Source: an uncultured Bacteroidales bacterium
GTDB taxonomy: Bacteria; Bacteroidota; Bacteroidia; Bacteroidales; Bacteroidaceae
Assembly: GCA_902787575.1 (NCBI GenBank)
Contig: CADAGX010000009.1
Span: 26,240 to 90,239, forward strand
Direction of reading: 5' to 3'
DNA: 64,000 nucleotides
The notes beneath the pieces were generated by a model. It saw nothing but the letters and a program-made list of their open reading frames with translations. It did not search any database and had not been told where the DNA came from. Below, one piece after another: positions 58,674 to 64,000 of this stretch. The translations under genes and the position numbers were made by a program. The stretch's first letter is position 1. The number at the start of each line of letters is the position of its first letter.

Positions 58674-59831
58674 ATGACTAAAACTACTGAGGGCTTCTTG
58701 CCCGTTACGCTGCGACTGCCGCACACGGCGGTATGGAAAGACAGGGATGCGCTGTGGCGCTTCATGGATCTATTGTTTATGTGTTCGTTCTCGGACGGAA
58801 AGGTGTTTTTCGGAGGGAAGGAGGTGGAAGTAAAGAGAGGAGAATGTATTGTCTCGAAACGCGAGTTGGCTTTGCGCTGGAATATGACACGTAAGAGGGT
58901 GGATGCCTTTTTGCGAATGCTGACTGCCGAGGGGCTTTGTGGCTCTGAGGCTACGGTTGGCAATTATACTCGCATAAATGTGAGTAATATGGCGTCGGGC
59001 GCCACTAAGGGTGCCATTGAAGGTGCCACTGTTGGTGCCACTAAGAGTGCCACCTCTCGGGCTGAAAGACAAAAACTTAATCGTTTGGTCGGCGCCACTG
59101 GCAGAGCCACTGGCAGTGCCACTGACGGAGCCATTAATGCGGCCACATATACAAGAAATACTAATATACGCAATTATAAGAAAAAAGAGAATTTATATAT
59201 AAGAGAAAAAGAACTGGATTTGGAGGATAAGTTTAACAACTCGCGGGCCCGCGAGGTGGGTATCCGCATGGAGACTGAGCGTTTCTGTTTTCGCATTCCG
59301 GGTGCGCTGCAACTGTTGCGCGGCATGCTGGACCGGCTGACGGGTGGCCGCACGGTGTGGCACGAGGAGTACGACGAGGTGGCCGACTGGCTGTCCTTCA
59401 ACCGCGGCCGCGGCCTGTTGCTGATGGGGCGCCCGGGGCTGGGCAAGTCGCTGCTCTGCGAGCGTGTGATTCCGGCGCTGGTGTACGCACACACGGGCAT
59501 TTGCATCTCGTCGTTTTCGGCCTCCGACCTGTGCCGCCGCTGGGACGACGTGTCGCGCATGCATCGGCTGTGCATCGACGACGTGGGCGTGGAGCCGGCC
59601 GAGGTGCAGCGCTACGGCACGACGCAGTACCCGTTCTCGGAGCTGGTGGACACGGTGGAGCGCGAGGGTCGCTTGCTGCTGGCTACTACGAATCTGACTA
59701 CGCGCGAGTTGCTCGACCGCTACGGCGTCCGCACGGTGGACCGCTTGCGCAGCACGGTGCGCGTGGTGGTGATGCACACACCGCCGGAGGTGGACACGAT
59801 GAGTTCGTCGCACCGAGGGATGTGGGTCTGA
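58674..59831 (+). CDS. Phage-type replication protein: winged-helix domain fused to DnaC-like helicase loader
   Basis: A 385-residue protein. The N-terminal 105 residues look like a phage replication initiator winged helix (SKRELALRWNMTRKRVDAFLRMLTAEGL). Residues 109-158 are a linker with two blocks of Ala-Thr tetrapeptides (GATK, GAIE, GATV, GATK; then GATG, RATG, SATD, GAIN). The C-terminus is an AAA+ DnaC/IstB-like loader: Walker A GRPGLGKS (252-259), Walker B LCIDD (299-303) and LLLATTNL (about 334-341). It would open an origin and load DnaB. GC content drops in the linker region. Confidence 0.82.
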   Translation: MTKTTEGFLPVTLRLPHTAVWKDRDALWRFMDLLFMCSFSDGKVFFGGKEVEVKRGECIVSKRELALRWNMTRKRVDAFLRMLTAEGLCGSEATVGNYTRINVSNMASGATKGAIEGATVGATKSATSRAERQKLNRLVGATGRATGSATDGAINAATYTRNTNIRNYKKKENLYIREKELDLEDKFNNSRAREVGIRMETERFCFRIPGALQLLRGMLDRLTGGRTVWHEEYDEVADWLSFNRGRGLLLMGRPGLGKSLLCERVIPALVYAHTGICISSFSASDLCRRWDDVSRMHRLCIDDVGVEPAEVQRYGTTQYPFSELVDTVEREGRLLLATTNLTTRELLDRYGVRTVDRLRSTVRVVVMHTPPEVDTMSSSHRGMWV

Positions 59832-59872
59832 GAGGCTGGGATGGCGCGATTGGTTAAAATATTGTCTAATTA

Positions 59873-59904
59873 TTTGCATGAAAGGAGAAACCTCTGTAAC
59901 TTTG
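59873..59904 (+). promoter_or_regulatory. Promoter of the first small lipoprotein gene
   Basis: TTTG at 59873-59876, a 20-base spacer and TAACTTTG at 59897-59904, 41 bases upstream of the start. Confidence 0.8.
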
Positions 59905-59945
59905 TGGAGTCTTTAAATGATAACACAATTTAAAAGTCAAACATT

Positions 59946-60380
59946 ATGAACAAGCGGAAACGTTTCTTTGGTCTGCTGGCAGTCCTGATGCTGGCGCTGG
60001 TGAGTGTAGGTTTTGTGTCGTGCGGCGACGATGACGACAATGTTACTGTGCAGGGTCCGAATTCGGACCCGACTTTGAGCTCGCCTCTGCAGGGCGAGTG
60101 GAAGCGTGTGTACGATGATGAAAGTTACGAAATTCTTACGTTTAATTCCAATGGCAGGGGCTTCTATGAGTATCATCAAAAAAAGGTTGACCATTGGGTG
60201 CTTGACAAGTATTCTGAATTCACATATTTCTTCGATTCGAACAAGATGGAACTGAAGTTTATTTTCCCCGAAGAAGGTGGCAGTACCGAAACCAAAGTGT
60301 GTAGGGTGGATAAACTCACCGCTACGGAGCTTGTGCTCGACGGGGATAAGTATGTCCATCTGTTCATTATTTATAAGTAA
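59946..60380 (+). CDS. Small lipocalin-like lipoprotein
   Basis: A 144-residue predicted lipoprotein with signal peptide to Cys26 (GFVSCGDDDD). The mature part (LQGEWKRVYDDESYEILTFNSNGRGFYEY, then beta strands ending ELVLDGDKYVHLFIIY) resembles the small lipocalin-like domains common in Bacteroidales lipoproteins. Same LxGxW...LxFxxxGxG pattern as the next two genes, so the three are probably paralogues. Function unknown. Confidence 0.75.
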   Translation: MNKRKRFFGLLAVLMLALVSVGFVSCGDDDDNVTVQGPNSDPTLSSPLQGEWKRVYDDESYEILTFNSNGRGFYEYHQKKVDHWVLDKYSEFTYFFDSNKMELKFIFPEEGGSTETKVCRVDKLTATELVLDGDKYVHLFIIYK

Positions 60381-60387
60381 TGCAACG

Positions 60388-60426
60388 CATCGGGCCGCCA
60401 GCAGTGGGTGGCCCGATGTGTTTTTT
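60388..60426 (+). terminator. Terminator of the first small lipoprotein gene
   Basis: Stem CATCGGGCC (60388-60396) with GGCCCGATG (60410-60418) and a T-run at 60421-60426. Its copy recurs at 61259 as part of the duplicated flank. Confidence 0.88.
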
Positions 60427-60437
60427 AGTCGGAGGAC

Positions 60438-60469
60438 TTTGGCGCTTTCCGCAGAATTTGCTAATTTTG
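60438..60469 (+). promoter_or_regulatory. Promoter of the second small lipoprotein gene
   Basis: TTTG at 60438-60441, a 20-base spacer and TAATTTTG at 60462-60469, a consensus promoter duplicated at 61309. Confidence 0.82.
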
Positions 60470-60552
60470 CACCGCCGAACGCCGCAGGCTTGTAGTCTGG
60501 CCCAAGGTTCGGCAACAGACAAAACAAACCTCTAACAAAACAAAAATCGACG

Positions 60553-61227
60553 ATGAGAAAGAACATTTGGAAGTGGACGGCCCTGCTCGTGGCTGCCATC
60601 GTGTGCGTGGGTTTCGCCTCCTGTGGCGACGATGATGACGAAGACAACAAGCCTGCCAACAACGGCGGCGGCAGCACGCCGACGGCGGCCCTCGTGGGTG
60701 TATGGGAGAGCTTGGAGGGCGGCCAGGTGATGGCGTTCAATGCCGACGGTATGGGCTACACCTACAGTACCGAAGGCGTCATATATGGCAGTTTCTTCAC
60801 GTACAAGTACGACGCTAAGCAACAGACGATAGTCTTTAATAATTCAGCAGAAGCCTCCGACACGTGGACAGTTAGTGTACTCGACGACAAGAACTTGTAC
60901 GCTGTGTTCGAGCTGTATGCCCGAAATCACGACGTTAAGTTCGTGCGCCGCACGGATCCGGCAGTTTCAGCCGAAATTGTGGGTACTTGGAAGAATAAGG
61001 ACAGCGACGCCACGGACGTCATCGTATTCCGCGCCGACGGCTCGGGCTACTGGAGCGAAAACTCTGGCGGTGCCACCGAGTCGGCCACCTACAAGTTCGT
61101 CTACGACGCCAAGTTCCACGTGGCAGTAATCTCCTACGACAACGCCGGCGAGAAGGAGTTCTGGTTTCTGAAGGACTTCGACGGCAAGTCGTTCGTGCTC
61201 GATGGCAATCAGTACGTCAAGCAGTAA
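60553..61227 (+). CDS. Small lipoprotein with two lipocalin-like repeats (copy A)
   Basis: A 224-residue predicted lipoprotein (lipobox GFASCGDDDDED, Cys24). The mature protein has two similar halves, each beginning (V/I)(V)GxW and continuing VxxFxADGxGY: LVGVWESLEGGQVMAFNADGMGY and EIVGTWKNKDSDATDVIVFRADG. It ends DFDGKSFVLDGNQYVKQ, shared with the next gene. Tandem duplicate of the following gene. Function unknown. Confidence 0.78.
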   Translation: MRKNIWKWTALLVAAIVCVGFASCGDDDDEDNKPANNGGGSTPTAALVGVWESLEGGQVMAFNADGMGYTYSTEGVIYGSFFTYKYDAKQQTIVFNNSAEASDTWTVSVLDDKNLYAVFELYARNHDVKFVRRTDPAVSAEIVGTWKNKDSDATDVIVFRADGSGYWSENSGGATESATYKFVYDAKFHVAVISYDNAGEKEFWFLKDFDGKSFVLDGNQYVKQ

Positions 61228-61258
61228 CATCCTCGCCACATCGACAGCCAAAACACAG

Positions 61259-61297
61259 CATCGGGCCGCCCGCAGTGGGTGGCCCGATGTGTTTTTT
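61259..61297 (+). terminator. Terminator of lipoprotein copy A
   Basis: Stem CATCGGGCC (61259-61267) with GGCCCGATG (61281-61289) and six T at 61292-61297; duplicate of the terminator at 60388. Confidence 0.88.
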
Positions 61298-61308
61298 AGT
61301 CGGAGGAC

Positions 61309-61340
61309 TTTGGCGCTTTCCGCAGAATTTGATAATTTTG
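61309..61340 (+). promoter_or_regulatory. Promoter of lipoprotein copy B
   Basis: TTTG at 61309-61312, a 20-base spacer and TAATTTTG at 61333-61340, identical in layout to the promoter at 60438. Confidence 0.82.
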
Positions 61341-61422
61341 CACCGCCGAACGCCGCCGGCGCGTGGCCTGGAGCAAGCTCGGCAACAGACAAAACAAACC
61401 TCTAACAAAACAAAAATCGACG

Positions 61423-62058
61423 ATGAGAAAGAACATTTGGAAGTGGACGGCCCTGCTCGTGGCTGCCATTGTAAGCGTAGGCTTTGTGTCCTGTGGCAAC
61501 GACGATGTTGAAGATAATAAACCTAAAGGCAGCGACAGCGTACCGTCCCTTGTGGGCGTCTGGGAGTACAAGGAGGAAGGCATGGTGATTTGGTTTGAGG
61601 CGGACGGAGATGGCTACTTGTACGAGTCGGCCAATGCGGGCAAGTTGTCGCGCTTCACGTATGAGCTCATCGAGCAACGGGTGGTTGTCATGACCTATGC
61701 AGACTTGAAGACGGACGAGTGGGAAATCTTTGATTTCGACGACCAGAAGCTCGTCTTCGTGTTCAATGAATTTGCCCGTGCAACGTTCGTCAAATGTACC
61801 TTCGACGAACTTGTGGGAACGTGGCGGTACGAGCATAACGGCGAGGTGGGCGTTATTGTGTTCCGCGCCGATGGTACTGGCTACCGGAGCGTGATGGTTG
61901 CAGGTCAGCCTGTCACAGTTTCCTTTAACTACATCTACGACGCATCGGCGCACGTAGTGCAGACTTTCATCGATGCCAACACAAAGGCTCTGTGGCGTCT
62001 TGAGGACTTCGACGGCAAGTCGTTCGTGCTCGATGGCGATCAGTACGTCAAGCAGTGA
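61423..62058 (+). CDS. Small lipoprotein with two lipocalin-like repeats (copy B)
   Basis: A 211-residue predicted lipoprotein. The first 20 residues (MRKNIWKWTALLVAAIVSVG) are nearly the same as copy A, Cys24 is the lipidation site, and the C-terminal DFDGKSFVLDGDQYVKQ is almost identical, while the middle has diverged strongly (LVGVWEYKEEGMVIWFEADGDGY). The start at 61423 is set by homology with copy A; an upstream ATG would lie in the leader. Conserved ends with a divergent core suggest diversification after duplication. Confidence 0.78.
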   Translation: MRKNIWKWTALLVAAIVSVGFVSCGNDDVEDNKPKGSDSVPSLVGVWEYKEEGMVIWFEADGDGYLYESANAGKLSRFTYELIEQRVVVMTYADLKTDEWEIFDFDDQKLVFVFNEFARATFVKCTFDELVGTWRYEHNGEVGVIVFRADGTGYRSVMVAGQPVTVSFNYIYDASAHVVQTFIDANTKALWRLEDFDGKSFVLDGDQYVKQ

Positions 62059-62152
62059 GCAGTGCATAGTCCATAGTGCATAGTCCACAGTTCATAGTTT
62101 CTCCCTTGTCTCCGTCGTGGGGCAGGGGAGAAACTTTTTTGTGCATTTCTTC

Positions 62153-62239
62153 GGTCTTTGACAAGCAAAGACCCTACGGGTGGCGAGGGCTAGCGCGTTG
62201 TGTTTCGGCTCGCCGTAGGGAATTTGCTTGTCAAATTCC
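62153..62239. repeat. 87-bp palindromic intergenic element, copy 3, with compensatory stem
   Basis: Hairpins at 62153-62173 and 62219-62239, inverted, exactly 45 bases apart, spacer CTAC...GTAG. The left hairpin has arms GGTCTTTG / CAAAGACC instead of GGAATTTG / CAAATTCC: both arms changed so pairing is kept. Lies between convergent lipoprotein copy B and the DUF4248 gene. Confidence 0.9.
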
Positions 62240-62257
62240 GTTGGCACGATGTTTTTC

Positions 62258-62467
62258 TCAGGGTTCTCCCAGATACTTGATGATAATCTCCACCTGCCGC
62301 GCCGTCAGTATGTGCTGCGTCTTGCGGTAGTCCGTGGCCGCCAGTTCGCGCATCAGCCGCTTGTTGTACGTCATCCAGTCGCGCAGGCGGTTTGTGGCTC
62401 CGCCCACCGAGAGGCCGGGCGAGTAAGCCACGGCCAGCTCCTTCTTCGTCATGCTTTTGTATTCCAT
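62258..62467 (-). CDS. DUF4248 domain protein
   Basis: A 69-residue protein: MEYKSMTKKELAVAYSPGL, then a helical stretch (NRLRDWMTYNKRLMRELAAT, TARQVEIIIKYLGEP). The MTKKELAxxYxP opening and helix-turn-helix-like length match DUF4248, a Bacteroidales family often found beside HU-like genes in phage-like islands. Start at 62467 follows a consensus promoter; the longer frame extends upstream of that promoter. Probably DNA-binding, but unproven. Divergent from the HU-like gene. Confidence 0.75.
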   Translation of the reverse strand: MEYKSMTKKELAVAYSPGLSVGGATNRLRDWMTYNKRLMRELAATDYRKTQHILTARQVEIIIKYLGEP

Positions 62468-62491
62468 ATCTTTTTCTTCTCTTTTTCTTTG

Positions 62492-62523
62492 CAAAGATAC
62501 GAAAAAAGAAACGATAATGCAAA
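62492..62523 (-). promoter_or_regulatory. Promoter of the DUF4248 gene
   Basis: Minus strand: TTTG (62520-62523), a 20-base spacer and TATCTTTG (62492-62499), 25 bases upstream of the start. Confidence 0.8.
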
Positions 62524-62596
62524 CGAAATTCACACAAATTCTCATCCCTTTGCACCCATTTCTCTCTATTCTCATTCCGCAGGCTCGCCGCCGTCG

Positions 62597-62604
62597 TATC
62601 TTTG
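62597..62604 (+). promoter_or_regulatory. -7 element of the HU-smalltalk-P5 transcription unit
   Basis: TATCTTTG, perfect, 71 bases upstream of the HU-like gene. No clear TTTG at -33. Confidence 0.5.
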
Positions 62605-62675
62605 CACTGTGATTCGCGAAACACACCAGAGAGAGATGAAACCTCAAACCACTAACCACTAACCATTAACAAAAC

Positions 62676-63164
62676 ATGCCAACCATCAACTACAGCATCA
62701 CCATCCGCAGCGCCAAGCCCGGAGTGAAGAAAGTCAACGTCAAGTCCACCAAGGCCTATCCCAACCTCCAGTCCAAGGGCACCCTCACCATCGAGGACCT
62801 GGCGTAGCACATCGCAGAGCACGGCTCTAAGTACAATCGAGGCGACATCTGCGCCGTACTGAGCGCCGTCACCGACTGCGCCCGCGAGCACCTGCTCGAC
62901 GGCAAACACGTACAGCTGGGCGACCTCGGCACCCTGCGTCCCGTGGCCAAAGTGGTAGGCGCCGACACCGCTGCCGACTGCAATGCCAACTGCATCCGCG
63001 ACCTCTCCGTAGGCTTCCGCCCCGGACGACGCTTCCGCAACCTCCTCGAGGAGGCCGAGTTCGAGCACGTGCCCACCATCGCCGCTCAGGACGACGCCAA
63101 GACCGCGGCCAAGAGCCAGGAGACCCTGCAGGACGACGAGGACGGACAGCACCTCGGCGACTGA
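62676..63164 (+). pseudogene. HU-like DNA-binding protein gene interrupted by an amber codon
   Basis: Reading from the ATG at 62676 gives MPTINYSITIRSAKPGVKK...TLTIEDLA, then TAG at codon 44 (62805-62807), then HIAEHGSKYNRGDICAVLSAV... in the same frame to TGA at 63164; 161 sense codons in all. The product is a Bacteroidales HU-family protein with acidic C-terminal tail (QDDEDGQHLGD). The TAG stands where glutamine (CAG, one transition away) would suit the helix. The neighbouring P5-like gene ends in TAG, so general recoding is not required. Either a recent nonsense mutation, a sequencing error or suppressed stop. Confidence 0.8.
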
Positions 63165-63263
63165 CCCCGCAACCACACGCTCAGGAAGCCCCAGCACACA
63201 GGGCCGGGGCTTCCGCCTCTACAAACCACACACACTTAACCCCTAAAAACAAAACCTACAGAC

Positions 63264-63359
63264 ATGAACAATACAAACAAGTGGACCGTCATCATCAACG
63301 CCATACTCACCGCCATCAGCACCATCATCAGCAGCCTCACCGTGGCCAGCTGCCTCTAA
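63264..63359 (+). CDS. Smalltalk family micro-protein
   Basis: A 31-residue peptide: MNNTNKWTVIINAILTAIST followed by IISSLTVASCL. It has the polar start, single hydrophobic helix and terminal Cys of 'smalltalk' proteins, a Bacteroidales family located between an HU-like gene and a cell-wall hydrolase gene, exactly as here. The end resembles a lipobox (VASC). Function unknown. Confidence 0.8.
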   Translation: MNNTNKWTVIINAILTAISTIISSLTVASCL

Positions 63360-63395
63360 CCTCTAACCTCTAACCTCTAACCTCTAACCTCTAAC
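63354..63395. repeat. Heptamer tandem repeat CTCTAAC, six copies
   Basis: Six perfect CTCTAAC units spanning the smalltalk stop codon and the leader of the P5-like gene, ending six bases before its ATG. Related heptamers lie at 58411 (CTCTAAT) and about 62650 (CACTAAC). Confidence 0.9.
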
Positions 63396-63401
63396 CTCTT
63401 A

Positions 63402-63821
63402 ATGACACCCCAGCCCCGCGGACTCCGCAACAACAACCCGCTCAATATACGCCACGGACGTAGCCTCTGGCGCGGACGACGCCTCGTACAGACAGACCCC
63501 GACTTCGTCCAGTTCGAGAGCATCGAGATGGGCTACCGAGCAGCCTTCCTCACCCTCCACACCTACCGCATACGCTACCGCCGCCGCACCATCCGCCAGA
63601 TCATCGAGCGCTGGGCGCCCAGCACCGAGAACAACACCGGCATCTACCTCCTCCACGTCTGCCAGTGGAGCGGCATGCGCAACCCCGACCACGTACTCCA
63701 GATGCGCGACATGCCCATGCTCGTCGCCGCCATGCACCGACAGGAAAACGGCCTCCCGCCCAACATGCAGCAGATACAAGCCGGCTTCCAACTCTTCCTC
63801 GCCGCCCTCCAAGCCCGTTAG
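63402..63821 (+). CDS. P5-like phage structural/muramidase-type protein
   Basis: A 139-residue protein opening RGLRNNNPLNIRHGRSLWRG and continuing FVQFESIEMGYRAAFLTLHTY...TIRQIIERWAPSTENNTGIY. This NNPLNIR...QF...GxRA...RWAP..ENNT pattern is that of 'structural protein P5' of phages, a lysozyme-like fold. In comparable Bacteroidales loci this place is usually held by an N-acetylmuramoyl-L-alanine amidase. No signal peptide. Likely role: peptidoglycan hydrolysis, unproven. Confidence 0.75.
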   Translation: MTPQPRGLRNNNPLNIRHGRSLWRGRRLVQTDPDFVQFESIEMGYRAAFLTLHTYRIRYRRRTIRQIIERWAPSTENNTGIYLLHVCQWSGMRNPDHVLQMRDMPMLVAAMHRQENGLPPNMQQIQAGFQLFLAALQAR

Positions 63822-63931
63822 GGCAGGGGAGCGGCGCTCCCTATTCACGGCCTTCCCTTACGCGCGCACATAATATATAAGGTATGCCATTCCGCCCCGT
63901 GAAAAAAAGTTTGAAAAAAGTTGCAGAAAGA

Positions 63932-64000
63932 TTTGGCCAGATGGAAAAGTTGGCGTACCTTTGCACCCGCAAACGAGGAACGGAGGTTCCTCCCGCACCC
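63932..64000 (+). promoter_or_regulatory. Strong promoter and leader hairpin at the right edge
   Basis: TTTG at 63932-63935, a 20-base spacer and TACCTTTG at 63956-63963 form a perfect promoter preceded by A-tracts (63901-63920) that resemble an UP element. The transcript start is followed by GAGGAAC/GTTCCTC, a 7-bp stem at about 63975-63992. The gene it drives is outside the window; a stable-RNA or other highly expressed operon is possible. Confidence 0.7.

Noticed and set aside
62676-63164. Whole-region TAG recoding to glutamine
   Set aside because: The P5-like gene and the short frame at 58412 end in TAG at sensible points, and only one internal TAG is seen.

Overview
The window is chromosomal DNA from a member of the Bacteroidales, most likely Prevotellaceae. 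Nearly every promoter I can place has the Bacteroidota form TTTG-N19/20-TAnnTTTG. The gene content also fits: BspA-type leucine-rich surface protein with a Prevotella-like C-terminal sorting tail, GSIII-type glutamine synthetase, DapL, GH92/GH125 mannosidases, an OMP_b-brl_3 barrel and a 'smalltalk' micro-protein. Coding DNA is GC-rich with strong third-position bias, which creates many long antisense shadow frames; these are left out.

Layout. 1-506: end of a lipoprotein gene. 667-5608: eight-gene operon of small redox and acyl-transfer enzymes (nitroreductase, CPBP protease, two flavodoxin-like proteins, CAT-like protein, two alpha/beta hydrolases, YdeI-like protein). 5614-6289: higBA toxin-antitoxin pair. 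6437-10035: YfhO membrane protein, rpsO, META-like lipoprotein. 10290-16484: rhamnose catabolic set rhaB-rhaA-rhaT-rhaD behind a Sel1-repeat gene. 16717-23981: polyprenyl-phosphate glycosyltransferase, metallophosphoesterase, an ArnT-like transferase fused to two LAB_N domains, and a large outer-membrane barrel. 24082-28043: YhaM-like HD protein, membrane protein, groES-groEL.

28120-46222 is a nitrogen locus made of two divergent operons around a 310-bp control region. Leftward: P-II protein, amt, an outer-membrane protein, pyrG, a purF-like gene and asnB, so nitrogen sensing and ammonium uptake sit with three glutamine amidotransferases. Rightward: dapF, dapL, gltB, gltD, glnN, which is GS-GOGAT plus lysine/peptidoglycan precursor synthesis. 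gltD carries an in-frame palindromic insertion.

46659-56030: BspA-like surface protein, then a mannan-processing group (GH92, GH125), a transglutaminase-like lipoprotein, a 39-codon gene and cutC. 56197-63821 is an accessory, phage-like region: a lipoprotein with 16 CxxC motifs, a remnant and an intact copy of an S24 repressor, a DnaC-like helicase loader, three small lipoproteins (two a recent tandem duplication), DUF4248, an HU-like gene broken by an amber codon, a smalltalk peptide and a P5-like protein. A strong promoter at the right edge drives something outside the window.

The most notable structure is a family of palindromic intergenic elements. Three copies are exactly 87 bp (10171, 56036, 62153): two hairpins in inverted orientation 45 bp apart, one with compensatory stem changes. 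A related 64-bp tandem array lies at 46301-46525. All sit 3' of genes, as REP/BIME elements do. No tRNA, rRNA, CRISPR array or intact insertion sequence was found.
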